Source of the DNA: Diadophis punctatus similis
Lineage: Eukaryota > Chordata > Lepidosauria > Squamata > Dipsadidae
Reading direction: 5' to 3'
Assembly (NCBI GenBank): GCA_023053685.1
Contig: JALIGW010000001.1
Location: 161,064,547-161,128,546, forward strand
Length of the DNA stretch: 64,000 nucleotides
Shown here: piece after piece, positions 35,130-46,296 of the stretch
Position numbering within the stretch: the stretch's first letter is position 1
Layout of the letters: the number at the start of each line of letters is the position of its first letter
Position numbers and translations under genes: made by a program
The notes under the pieces: model-generated
The model's database searches: none
What the model was told of the DNA's origin: nothing
The model's input: only the letters and a program-made list of their open reading frames with translations

Positions 35130-35487
35130 CAGAGGTGGGTTCCTCCCAGTTCGGACCGGATCGCCCGAACCAGTAGCAACCCGCTGATGACATCACTGAA
35201 CTGGATCGGTCGGTGCCGGTCCGTGGGCACCGCCATCTCTTCTTTTTTTATTTTTTATTTGAATTTTTTACTTTTTTGAAGGTTTTTCCTGTTCTTCTGC
35301 TTGAAAGAGGGCCCTCCCTCCAGCCCCTGGGTTTATACTGACTTTTATTCCTTCTTCCGAAGCCCAGTGTTTCAGGCTGATTTCCAGCTACCGAGCATGC
35401 GCGGAAACAAAATTGCACGGGTGGACGCAAAACATGCACTTCTGTCGCTATGCGAACCAGTGGGGAAGGTAAGTAGAACCCACCCTG
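35130..35487. mobile_element. hAT-type MITE, family A copy 4 (358 bp)
   Basis: Starts cagaggtgggttcctccc, ends gtagaacccaccctg. A perfect 8-bp duplication atcatgtg lies at 35122-35129 and 35488-35495. The core gttcggaccggatc is shared with copies 1 and 2, and the 3' sub-terminal ggtaagtagaaccc with copy 1. Confidence 0.88.
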
Positions 35488-35529
35488 ATCATGTGAAACA
35501 TCCAAACTGCATTATTGATTAGCTTACTA

Positions 35530-36866
35530 GGTGATTCCAGTTGCTCTCTACCTGCATCCTCAGAGTTGTTGCCACATACCAAAGTAGAAAACAACACAAG
35601 AAGCTTGGGAAACTTGGAAAAATATGATCATAAAAGCCCAGTCCAGCACAATACCACTGAAAAAGAAAAACAAGAAATCCAAGAAGAAACCAGCATGGCT
35701 GCACATAGATCTTTCTGATAAACTGAAAGACAAAAAGGACAAGTACAAAAAATGGAAAGAGGGACACATAATTAAGGCTGAATATCATCAAATAGCCAGA
35801 ATCTCCAAAGACGAAGTCTTGGTACCAACTTATTTCTTGGTAAGCTAGAAAAAAGTGGGATAGATAGCATCACCATCAGATGGATCACCATCAGATGGAT
35901 TTGTAACTGGCTGACAAACCATACTCAACGAGTAGTCCTTAATGGTACTACATCTACATGGAGGGAAGTAAGTAGTGGGGTACCACAAGGTTCTGTCTTA
36001 TTCCCAGTACTCTTCAATATCTTAGACAATATCTTAAACAACTTCGATGAGGGAATAGAAGGGGAACTTACCAAATTTGCGGATGATACTAAGCTGGCAG
36101 GAATAGCTAACACCCTAGATGATAGACTCAAGATCCAGATGGATCTTGACAGACTTGAACACTGGTCCCTATCTAATAAAATGAAATTCAATGTAGAGAA
36201 AAGTAAAGGCTTGCACTTAGGGACAGCCAATTAAATATGAGCCAATAGTGTGCTGCGGCAGCCAAAAAAGCCAATGCAATCCTAAATTGCATTAACAGAG
36301 GGATTCAATCAAGATCAAGTGAGGGACTAATACCACTCTATAAAGCCTTAGTAAGACCACACCTAGAATACTGCATCCAGTTTTGGTCACCACACTATAA
36401 AAAATGTTGAGACTCTAGAAAAAGTGCAGAGAAAATCAACAGAGATTATTAGAGGACTGGAGGCTAAAACATATGAAGAATGGTTACAGCAACTGGGCAT
36501 GGCTAGTTTAGTGAAGAGAAGGACCAGGGGAGACATGATAACAGTGTTCCAATATTTAAGGCGCTGTCACAGAGAGGAGTGGGGCAACCTGTTTTTCAAA
36601 GCACCTGAAGGACAGACAGGGAATAATGGATGGAAGCTGATCAGGGAGAGATTCAACTTAGAAATAAGTAAGAATTTTCTGATCATGAGAACAACCAACC
36701 AATGGAACAGCTTGCCTTTGGAAGTTGTAGGAGCTTCATCACTGGAGGCTTTCAAGAAGCGATTGGACTGCCATTTGTCAGAAATGGTGTAGGGTCTCCT
36801 GCTTGGGCGGGGGGGGGTTGGACTAGATGACCTACAGGTCCCTTCCAACTCTATTAATCTGTTAAT
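35530..36866 (+). mobile_element. CR1 LINE, internally deleted, with 3' terminus
   Basis: The region 35624-35848 encodes the lysine-rich linker before the reverse transcriptase (KKPAWLHIDLSDKL). After a deletion the coding sequence resumes near 35880 with the thumb-side blocks RFVTG.., GTPQGS and KFADDTKLAGIA (catalytic FADD intact). The frame at 36424-36792 is the C-terminal part (NQWNSLPLEVVGASSLEAFK). It ends with ggttggactagatgacctac and cttccaactctatt. The deletion and frame changes make it non-autonomous. Confidence 0.85.
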
Positions 36867-37357
36867 TATTCAGATGAGCACAAAGATAGTGCTGGGTCCG
36901 AATGCTTAGTCTGCTGAGTGAATAGCTACTATGTCCAATAGGCCAAAACATCTAGCATCAAAATGCCTGGAACACCCCACCATCTAATGCCGATATGTTT
37001 GTGCAACTGGGAACTGTTGCAACTCAGAGTAGAGGTAACAGTGAAGATCTTTCAGAGACCCAGATCTGAAGCCTCCTAGCCAGAATAAAAATAAAGACAT
37101 CTGAAAACAAAGCAGCAAAAGGGAAGGGAGCAAACAAACAAACAAACATCATTTGAATGTTTTAAATAAAACAATTAGCACCTGTCTGAGGCTCCTCTGA
37201 GGTTAAGGGAATGTCCCCTGGGCAAAAGATTAATATTAAATACAATATTGCTATTTTAAAAAATATTTATTTAATGTTTATATCTCTTCCTATATATTTT
37301 ATATATTTTTGCTTGTATATATTATATTACACAATTACACAAATTAAATGTACTACC

Positions 37358-37361
<4 letters not shown>
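36867..37361. other. Intergenic sequence
   Basis: Contains an (AAAC)4 run near 37132-37147. Nothing else recognised. Confidence 0.4.
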
Positions 37362-37438
<77 letters not shown>

Positions 37439-37460
37439 ATCTACCTACCTACCTACCTAT
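37362..37460. repeat. (ATCT)n(ACCT)n microsatellite
   Basis: About 19 ATCT units followed by ACCT units. Confidence 0.95.
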
Positions 37461-39419
37461 ATTTTTGTAATGTTTGTTTTACTATTTTTTAAAATTATCA
37501 GTTGTTTGTATCCCACCCTCCTTATGCTCCTTATAAAGGTTTTATTTTATTTGAGTCCAGTGGGCCTCTTAACACCCCCCCACACACACACACACTCCTG
37601 GCGGCAGCAGCAGCAACTGAAATATGTATGCTAGAAAACCTGCAGCAGATGCAGTCTCTAATCTGGCATTTAGGATGCAACAGCATGGCTCTACTGGCAA
37701 AGGAGCTAGCTAGAAGGTAAAACTGCCACCCACAGACCACAACAGACTTAGCTGACTGTACACAATAAGCGCAAATGAGGGAGGAATTTTTAGATTACTC
37801 TTTTCATAAACTGAATTTTTGCATATGATGTTTCAGTTCAGATTGATATCTTTGAAGATGATCAGTTTAAGACCAGACTGTTTAAAATTGAAAACAGGCA
37901 AGCAGAAAAAAAGGGGTGAGACATAGTTTATGCTGAAGAAATAGCAAGCTTTAGAAAAACAGCTGTTAGTCTTAACCTATAATTCTAAGTATTTATTTAT
38001 TAGTAACTCCTGCCTTTAGACTATTTTATTTATTTATTTTTATATTTATCATCCTATAAGATTTTATTTATCAATATTTTATATTTATAAAAGCAAGTGC
38101 TCAAAAAAAAAAAGACCTTGTAGAACTAGGAGTATCAGTATTTTAAAGAGATTTGCAGTTTGGAAATCTAATAGGGAACATAGAAATGCTCTCTTCTTGC
38201 TGAGATTTACTATTGTCAGCCTGATGTGTTCAGCATAATCATTCTAAGCATTTGTATTTTGTTCTAGTTGGTTACTATGGCACCCGCACATTATGCTAAG
38301 TCATGGTTTGTTCAACTGTGTAAACTGAATAAACAATGGCAGGATTCACAGAGTAATCTAAGCCAAAATGAGAACATTTTATGATTTAGCGTGGTGTGAC
38401 TCCAACCAGTGACTACAGGAGATGGGGGGGGGGGGGAACCAAGCACAGTATAAGGTGTGTAGGGGCAGAGGGTGATTCACATAGCTGTTTTCAAACTGGT
38501 CCCTCAGTAATTTTCTCAGTCTGTGTATGCATGATTAAGGTTAGCAGGTGCTGTTTGGAAGATGACAACCTATTCCCAGATGTGAAAACATCCCACAGAG
38601 GGTGACTTCTAATCTTTTTTTCCTTCCTGGTCTTCTCTCGATTCTTATTATGTGCAGGGTGGGTATAAAAGAGCTGGACTAAAACTTCCACATTTCTTCC
38701 TTTCCCCCAGAGAAGGCCAAATCTAACTATTCTCTTTCCATATAAGAACTCTTTGTGCAGTTCCTATGGAAGCAGTTACTTTAACAGTGTACTTGTGTCT
38801 GATTTTGGGGTTTATCCTTTCTGATAATAGTTCTTTTCTTATCCTGGATAGGATTCTATGTTTGTTATACTGTTTAGGCTTCCTTTCTGGAATGAATTCC
38901 TTTCTGTTCACAATACCCAGTTGGGCTTAACCATAAACCATGTTCATTCCACCCAGTTTTCTAGTTTTGTTAAAATAGTGAATCATCAACTAATCAGCCA
39001 AGCTAGGTCCACATAGCATGCTTGGGTAAAATGTGATTAGTTTTATTAATGGCACTTCTAAATTTCCCCAATGTCATGTCTCATTTACAGTAACCATCCC
39101 TGGCAAGCAGCTTCTTTATTTGCACAAGGTTGCCAGGGATACACAATAATGGGCGTTTTTGGAGTTTCTCATCAAGCTTCTTGCTGGGCATAAATGCTCA
39201 GCCTATCAAGTAGGACTACTGGTTTGCTGGCTCTATCGGGCCACCTTAACCCTATTAAAATATTTTACATCTGATTACTCGGTCAAAATATGAGACATTA
39301 CCCTATATTTCTTGACTGTGTTTCTAATGTAAATTAAGTTTTAATGGTTTGAGGGTTCAGCCCAGCATCATTTTGTATGGTCCGGTTTAGGGCTCCTTTG
39401 CTTAGAGCTTCCAGTCCTG
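37461..39419. other. Intergenic sequence
   Basis: Short (CA)n at 37580-37596 and a G run at 38425-38437. No gene recognised. Confidence 0.4.
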
Positions 39420-39690
39420 CCTAAGTGGCAATTGTCATCAGCCATTCAGTCATGTCCACCCTTTGGCCACTCTATGGATCAGCCTTCTCCATGCCCGTCT
39501 CACACCGCCTCTTTTAGATCCTCCGTGTTCATCCTGGTGTCATCCTTTATAGTGGCCAGCCAGTGGGTACTAAAGGCGGCCCCTTCCCCTTTTTCCACTG
39601 ATCACTCCTAGCATGATTGACTTTTTGAGTGAGTCAGCTCTCATGACAAAGTATGACAGCCTCTGTTTGGCGATCTCGGCTTTAAGTGAT
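39420..39690. mobile_element. Possible Bov-B/RTE 3' region fragment
   Basis: Blocks cattcagtcatgtccaccct, ccactctatggatca and gtgttcatcctggtgtcatcc followed by gagtgagtcagctctcatga resemble the 3' part of Bov-B-type elements. The match is from memory and diverged. Confidence 0.4.
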
Positions 39691-41247
39691 ATTTTTGGTG
39701 AGGTTTGGTAAAATCTGGCCCTTTTAGAGAAAAAACTACTTGGCCCCTCTTAGAAATATTTATAACAAAGTCGCATTATATATAGATGTAAATATAACCT
39801 ACCAAACCCTGGCTGATCGGATCAGATTAATACTTGGTAGGGGGTGATTAGGGTCGCCCAGGGTTGCAGTTAAATAGGGAAGTGAATCAGAAAGACAGAA
39901 TGTTCCATCTGCACACTGCATGAATATGTCATGAAAGCATGTGGAACGTTAAGTTTTTCTAGATGGTGAATTTATTCTGTTAGTTTATCAGGTTAATTAT
40001 GTTTTATGAAAATAGAGAGAGAAGGTAAGGATGTAGTAGTTAGCAGATCAGAACTTTTGAAAAGTCCAAGTTTAGTCTTACATATAGAAGTTAGATTCAG
40101 CTCATAACAGAAAGCAAGGTAACTTTATTTCCCCCCTAATGAAATACAAATGAAAGTTCTTTCAAAAAGAATGCAAAAATAAAATAAAGGAAAAAAAGGT
40201 TGGAAAATAAAGAGAAAGACAAGTACAAACACGGGGGGGGGGGGATAAACAAATCTAGTTGTAATGAGTAGAAAAGTAATAAGAGAAAAACATTTACTAA
40301 CTCCTATTAAGGCTTCGGAAAGAATAGAAGTTGTAAAAAAATACCAGGTCAGTACCGAAACGAAATATAGTTTAGCAAATGAATGCAAAAAAGAGGCTTT
40401 TGGTAAATTGAGACTATAAGACTCTCTTCACAAGACTACATGAAGAAAAGTGGCAAAATGTGTAACACTCTGATGTTTATCTATTCCAAAGTAAGTCCTA
40501 CTAAATTCAGTAACACTCTTGCGTAAGATTATCTCAAATCACAATTTGCAAAGCAATGTTATCTGAAGGTGAATCAGAGATTATAAGTATGGAAACCAAA
40601 ACCAGTTTCTGAGCAGGTCAACAACATAGTATTTGCTTCTTCTGCCAAACTGAAAGCAGATTAAAATTAATTCAGATTCAGCAAAAGAATTTCAGTTGCC
40701 TGCAATAGTCTGAATTCAAAATGTTTGTGCAGCTCTAGTTTCCAGGATAGATATACTGGAGGGCAAAGCCAATAATATTGTGCAAGTATAAAAATAACTT
40801 ATTGTGTCCATAACAATATTATTTAAATGTATGCAATAAATAAATATCAAATGCATCGCCCCATAATTCTTACATGAATTTACATTTTACATGTTAGCCT
40901 TCGGACAACTAGAAGATCTCAAACTGAAAACACATGTTTTGTTCTGTGTTTTGCTTAGTCAAGTCTTGAGTAAAAAACTGTCTAGAAATTCAAAATAGGC
41001 TGCTGGAATATTTAATGGTTGAAAACATGATGTATGAAAACTGCCATAAACAATGCATGTTTCATATTTATGTAAATCCATGTATTTAAATAATTATATA
41101 AAATTATTTATATAATTTATATTACTCAAATATTATGGTCTTTTAAGACAGTGTTTGAAGATCTGAAAGAGATGGAAATATAAATTGGTAGTATTTAAGC
41201 ACCCCAGAGGGAGACCACAGCTGTGATATAAGAGTATCTCTAAGAGG
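39691..41247. other. AT-rich intergenic sequence
   Basis: G run at 40232-40243. Nothing recognised. Confidence 0.4.
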
Positions 41248-41560
41248 GATTTAAAGGCCTTGGGAATGGACATTAACAGCTGGGAAACCTTGACCTCTGA
41301 TCGTTCGCTTGGAGGCTAAAGACGCAGCATGGCCTTCTCCATTTCGAAGAGACACTTGTTCGGCAGGCTGAGGCAAAGAGGCAGTCCCGGAACCAGCAAA
41401 ATCCGAGGGCTGAGCAGGGGACAGAATGGATCTGCCCTCAGTGTGGAAGGGATTGCCACTCTCGGATTGGCCCTTTTAGCCACACTAGATGCTGTTTTAG
41501 GAACTCTTTCCAGAGCACGATACCATAGTCTTTCGAGACTGAAGGTTGCCAATGATTAAT
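41248..41560 (+). mobile_element. Non-LTR retrotransposon 3' coding end with C-terminal zinc finger, frameshifted
   Basis: The first frame reads DLKALGMDINSWETLTSDRS. After an apparent one-base deletion near 41310 the next frame continues to a finger-like motif ICPQCGRDCHSRIG..SHTRCC (41430-41495; CxxC then H and C). This tail type is found at the end of some LINE polyproteins. The clade is uncertain. It lies 390 bp from the copia element but is unrelated to it. Confidence 0.5.
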
Positions 41561-41939
41561 GAGTATTTAACAAAACAGAACTCCCTCAGAAATGTTCCCT
41601 TTTCTCTGCTGATCACCTGGTCACCCATCATTTTTACAGCTTTTTTAAACATCAAGCTCATCATGTTCTTTCAACCAGAGTCTCAACTTGAACCACTTGG
41701 AAAGACCTAGATTCATGCACACATATTTAAAGGTTTTAAATTGAGACTGGTAATTGTACTCAGGGGGAAAAAACAGAAGATATTTCAATGAATTTTATTT
41801 TTGAAATGTGATTTATAAAAGGATGGTACCGTACAACCTTTTATTTAATATTTAAGCTCACTGAAACCAAATTTCAGATAATAAGCATTGGAACTGCTCC
41901 ATATATGTCATGTTTTAGTATACAAACTGAACTCATGGA
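41561..41939. other. AT-rich intergenic sequence
   Basis: Nothing recognised. Confidence 0.4.
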
Positions 41940-41944
41940 AAATC

Positions 41945-42210
41945 TGTCAGAGTTACGCAATAAATCAGAAGCTTCAAAAGATAACTGCATTTTGCTGATT
42001 CAAATAACTTCTTTATAAGTAGAATAAAACATTTACAATACCACACTTTGTTTCAGATCACATGTTGAGATGTTTTCATACTGGAGTATAATGGTGGACA
42101 GAGTAAACCACGCCCTTCTTCTTGCTAAGTTTTTGGACATGCTCAATTAACACTTCAGCCCAATTGGCTGACTCAATCACATGGCTCTCCCAGTCATGAA
42201 TATTCCAACA
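41945..42210 (-). repeat. 3' LTR of the copia element
   Basis: Identical by eye to the 5' LTR. On the element strand it starts TGTTGG and ends CTGACA. The gag-pol stop codon (42194-42196) lies inside its first 17 bases. Confidence 0.95.
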
Positions 42211-45200
42211 TTCCTCCCTTCATTACTGGGAGAGACATCAAACCTATTGGATTTAAACATTTCCTATAATGGACGCCACCCAATGGTTTGGTCATCATGT
42301 CTGCTAAATTATCCTCTGAAGAACAATGATGTAAACTTATTAATTTTTCTTTTACAGCTTCCCTGACATTACAATACTTAATGTCCACATGTTTACTTCT
42401 GTTCTTCACTCTGTCACCTGTTGCCATTTTTATACAAGCAGCATTATCTTCATAAACAGTTACAGCTTCATTTACATTTACATTTAAATCTTGTAACAAC
42501 TGTACATACCAAACTACTTCAGAACATAACTCAGACAATGCAATAAACTCTGCTTCCGCAGTTGAAATAGCAACCGTTGTTTGTTTTCTGGACTTCCAAC
42601 CAATTAAAGCCCCTCCAAACATTATTACAATTCCAGAATTAGACTTTCTGGTTTTTACATCATTTGCATAATCACTATCAACATAACATTTCAATTTTAA
42701 TTCTTCAGTGACCTTTATTTGAAGACCCAAATTCACAGTTCCCTTCAAATACCTGAGAATTCTTTTCACACCCATCCAATGCAACTTTGTAGGTGTAGCA
42801 GTAAAGCGACTTAAGATGCTCACTGCACAAGCTATGTCTGGTCTGGACCACTGTGACAGATATAACAGACTCCCTATTGCAGAGTGATATATCTCCTGAT
42901 CACAGGCTTCACTTTTATCCTCACCCAAACTATTGTAAAAATCTGTGCTCATAGGTGTAGGAGCAATATTACAATCTTTCATGTTATATTTCTCTAATAA
43001 TTGTTCAATTTTTCTCCTTTGACTGAGAATATAACCCTTTTCAGTTTTTTGTATCTCTACACCGAGATAATTCTTTATTTCTCCCAAATTCTTTAATTCA
43101 AATTTCTTTTCTAACTTATTAGCAAATTCTTTAACTTGTGATGCATCCTTTGCAATGAAACAAAGATCATCCACAAATGCTAATAGTAGACAATTCCCAC
43201 CTTGTAACTTTCCAGTGTATATGCAACCATCAGCTTTGCAACTCTTGAACCCAAGACCTTTCAATGCAGTATCTAAACAGATATTCCAATTTCTGGCTGA
43301 CTGCTTCAGCCCATAAATGGCCTTGTTCAATTTATACACCATGTTAGGCTTTTTATTTTCATACCCTGGCGCTTGAACCATATAAATTTCTTCCTCTAAT
43401 TCAGCATTGAGAAATGCAGTGGTTATATCAAAATGCCAAATTCTATGCCTGTAAGCTGATGCTAATGCCAGTGCTAGTCTTATGCTCTCACCTTTTACAG
43501 TTGGCGCGAACACCTCATCATAGTGCACATTCTTTAATTGAGAAAAACCTTGTGCCACCAATCTTGCCTTATACTGTATTTCATTATTGGGTAATACCTT
43601 TTTTTTATATACCCACTTACATCCTACAGCTTTCGTACCCTGTGGCAAAGTCACAGATGTGAACACTTCATGATCTCCCATGGATTTCATCTCTTTATCC
43701 ATGGCTTCCTTCCACTTTTCTTGTTCAACTTTTGGTAATGCCAATACTTCCTTATAGTTTCTTGGCTCATACCACACATTACACACTTTAACTTTACTGG
43801 CAGAATACCTGTCTGGCGGAACCCCTCTGTTCCTACGCTCTGACCTACGTGGCATTGCCTGTTCTTGTGTTTCAAGCTTTTCTGGCTTCATATCTTGTTC
43901 AGACTCTCCTCCCTGAACATTGACACCTTCAGTAAATGATTCACCATCATTACATGAGTTATTGTCACTAAGTGGATCACCGTCGCTAAGTGGATCACCG
44001 TCACTAAGTGAGACATTTTCAGAATTTGCATCAATTCTGTTCCAATTTTGTTCTGCAAAACTAGCAGACCTTGAAATCACTATCCTTTTACTTCCATCGC
44101 TAAAGCGATACCCTTTTGAGCCTGGCTCATAGCCCACAAATCTGAGCTTTCTAGCCTTTTGTTGTCCCTTTCTTCTGATTGCCTTTGGAATATGTACCCA
44201 TGCAGTACTACCAAATATTTTTAAATGTGCTAAAGAAGGCTTTCTCCCATATAGCATTGCATATGGAGTATTATTGATGGATGAACTCCACAGCCTATTT
44301 ACTAAATAATTGGCAGTCAGTATGGCTTCACCCCAATATGACCTGCTCATACCAGAATCCTCCAGTAATGAGTCTTTCATTGTTTGCAAAACACCATTCC
44401 TCCTTTCAGCCACTCCGTTCTCCCCCGGTGTGTAAGGATTTGTGCGCCTGTGTCTTATTCCCAATTGTCTCAACCATTGTTGAAAATTTGTTGACATAAA
44501 TTCAGAACCTCTGTCAGTTTGCAACTGACATACCTGTTGTTTATACCTTCTCTCTACAAAACTTAACCATTGCTTAAATTGCTGTAGCACCTCTGTTTTA
44601 CTCTTAAGTAAGTAGCAAAACCCAAACCTGCTGTAGTCATCCACAATAACCAGCACATACTTTGCTCCTCCCAAACTGGCTTGCATAGGCCCAATTAAAT
44701 CAGCATGCACCAGTTCTAGAGCTTTTGTGGTTTGTCTTGTGCTAAACTTGCTAACTGGGAATGCTTTAGATTTTGATGCTTTGCATACTGCACAATCCAA
44801 ATATGCCTTACATCCCTTCAAATCTAATCCTTCTGCAAATTCTTTCATTTGTTGAACAACCTTAAAATTAGCATGACCAAGTCGTCTGTGCAGAAGATGA
44901 ACACATGAATTATGTTCTGCTACATTTTTAAATATCTGGGAACAATGTGGGACCTTTTGTCCCTGCAATACATAAAGATTATCCTCTTTTATGCCCTGTG
45001 CACAAACATTCCCATTTCTTTGGATGATACACTTCCCATTAACAAATATGGTTTCATAACCTTGCTTGTCTAAACTAGACACACTTAACAAATTATGCTC
45101 CATTTCAGGTACATATAACACATCAGTAAACCTGGATTCCAAATATGGAATTTGCACATCGCCTCTTCCAATGATTTTAGCCTTTTGACCATTGGCTAAG

Positions 45201-46180
45201 GCCACTTCTTCATGGTTTCCTGGGAAAAATCTGGAAAATAAGTCAGAATTATTAACAATTGTTTGACTAGCCCCACTGTCAATCAACCATTTGTCTCTAT
45301 TGTTATTATAACAAACTTTTGCAACTGCAATCTGTCCTTGCAAATAATGTCTCTTGTCTTGCATATTTCTTCTCTGTGCACAGCTTTTCTGCAGATGATT
45401 GGTTTCTCCACAAATGAAACATGCTTTTTTAACTTGCTTGAAGAATTGTTGCTGTGTAACTTGATCTCTCCTGCCTCTGCTTTCCTCTTGTCTGCAGACA
45501 CCTCGGCTGTTGCTAGAGATAGGCAGCCTGTGGAAAATTTTGCTGGAGACTTGCTGTAAGTTTCCACTGTACTCCTTGTTGGGCCCCCGCCTGTGGAATT
45601 TTCCATCAGCATGGCTGAAAAGCCTTTTCTCATATTCATTCAATAAACACGATTTCAAAGCCTCCAAATTCAAATCTGCTTCTGGCTTACTTTCAAAAAT
45701 AGCTGATACAGTCTCCCAGCTCTGATCCAAACTATTTAACACTAATAAAACTTTTTGGGACTCTGGAAACTTTACTCCACGTTGCTCCAATTCTAGAAAA
45801 TTAGACTGCATTTTCATTAAATGATCTTCCATAGAATCTCCTGTCTGCAAACTCATTCTGAAAAGCTTTCTTGAAAGTTGGACCACATTACACGCAGAAA
45901 CATTGACATGTACTGCTCTCAATTTCTGCCATATCTCTTTTGCAGACTTTAATTCAGCTACATTTAAGAATTGATCATCCCCCAGACTTAAGAGAAGATA
46001 AGCCATAGCTTTGTCATGAGCCTTTTGATCTGCTGCTCCAAGCACTTGTGGGGGGTCTGCTACGATGTCCCATAATTCTTTTGCTTTCAAAAAACATTCC
46101 ATTTTTGCAGCCCAAATTAAATAATTTTTCTTCCCCAATTTGGGTATTGGACTGTCTTTAAATTCCATAGCAGCAGCCAT
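42194..46180 (-). CDS. copia Gag-Pol polyprotein, intact (1328 aa)
   Basis: This single polyprotein supplies capsid, protease, integrase and reverse transcriptase/RNase H for cytoplasmic replication and genomic integration. Domains in order: copia-type Gag (about 1-240); CCHC zinc knuckle C254-C257-H262-C267; aspartic protease D301-S-G; integrase zinc-binding H431, H436, C463, C466; catalytic D494, D556, E592 with the DD35E spacing; an acidic linker with an SDGDPL repeat (726-737); reverse transcriptase with D918 and the FVDD box (1002-1005); RNase H with D1168, E1209 and D1245. No stop or frameshift and no missing catalytic residue. The start ATG is about 100 bases after the primer-binding site. 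A single frame is the usual copia layout; in Drosophila copia extra Gag comes from a spliced RNA, which I cannot confirm here. TGA stop lies in the 3' LTR. Confidence 0.96.
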   Translation of the reverse strand: MAAAMEFKDSPIPKLGKKNYLIWAAKMECFLKAKELWDIVADPPQVLGAADQKAHDKAMAYLLLSLGDDQFLNVAELKSAKEIWQKLRAVHVNVSACNVVQLSRKLFRMSLQTGDSMEDHLMKMQSNFLELEQRGVKFPESQKVLLVLNSLDQSWETVSAIFESKPEADLNLEALKSCLLNEYEKRLFSHADGKFHRRGPNKEYSGNLQQVSSKIFHRLPISSNSRGVCRQEESRGRRDQVTQQQFFKQVKKACFICGETNHLQKSCAQRRNMQDKRHYLQGQIAVAKVCYNNNRDKWLIDSGASQTIVNNSDLFSRFFPGNHEEVALANGQKAKIIGRGDVQIPYLESRFTDVLYVPEMEHNLLSVSSLDKQGYETIFVNGKCIIQRNGNVCAQGIKEDNLYVLQGQKVPHCSQIFKNVAEHNSCVHLLHRRLGHANFKVVQQMKEFAEGLDLKGCKAYLDCAVCKASKSKAFPVSKFSTRQTTKALELVHADLIGPMQASLGGAKYVLVIVDDYSRFGFCYLLKSKTEVLQQFKQWLSFVERRYKQQVCQLQTDRGSEFMSTNFQQWLRQLGIRHRRTNPYTPGENGVAERRNGVLQTMKDSLLEDSGMSRSYWGEAILTANYLVNRLWSSSINNTPYAMLYGRKPSLAHLKIFGSTAWVHIPKAIRRKGQQKARKLRFVGYEPGSKGYRFSDGSKRIVISRSASFAEQNWNRIDANSENVSLSDGDPLSDGDPLSDNNSCNDGESFTEGVNVQGGESEQDMKPEKLETQEQAMPRRSERRNRGVPPDRYSASKVKVCNVWYEPRNYKEVLALPKVEQEKWKEAMDKEMKSMGDHEVFTSVTLPQGTKAVGCKWVYKKKVLPNNEIQYKARLVAQGFSQLKNVHYDEVFAPTVKGESIRLALALASAYRHRIWHFDITTAFLNAELEEEIYMVQAPGYENKKPNMVYKLNKAIYGLKQSARNWNICLDTALKGLGFKSCKADGCIYTGKLQGGNCLLLAFVDDLCFIAKDASQVKEFANKLEKKFELKNLGEIKNYLGVEIQKTEKGYILSQRRKIEQLLEKYNMKDCNIAPTPMSTDFYNSLGEDKSEACDQEIYHSAIGSLLYLSQWSRPDIACAVSILSRFTATPTKLHWMGVKRILRYLKGTVNLGLQIKVTEELKLKCYVDSDYANDVKTRKSNSGIVIMFGGALIGWKSRKQTTVAISTAEAEFIALSELCSEVVWYVQLLQDLNVNVNEAVTVYEDNAACIKMATGDRVKNRSKHVDIKYCNVREAVKEKLISLHHCSSEDNLADMMTKPLGGVHYRKCLNPIGLMSLPVMKGGMLEYS
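42211..42220 (-). other. Polypurine tract of the copia element
   Basis: AAGGGAGGAA on the element strand, directly adjoining the 3' LTR. This is the expected plus-strand DNA primer. Confidence 0.85.
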
Positions 46181-46282
46181 CCTGCTTTATTTTTCTTCTC
46201 TGCCTGTTCCTTTAACAACACAGACAGCTTCTTATCAGCTTTAAATTACAATGCAGTTTTTATTTTACTTCTTGAGCGATTT

Positions 46283-46296
46283 CTGGGCCCATAACC
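46283..46296 (-). other. Primer-binding site matching the initiator-tRNA anticodon arm
   Basis: GGTTATGGGCCCAG on the element strand directly abuts the 5' LTR. It is complementary to ctgggcccataacc, the anticodon stem-loop (with the CAU anticodon) of eukaryotic initiator methionine tRNA, and not to a tRNA 3' end. Drosophila copia is known to use a cleaved half of this tRNA as primer. Confidence 0.85.

Noticed and set aside
45263..45725. Plus-strand frames within the copia element
   Set aside because: They are shadows of the intact gag-pol frame on the minus strand.
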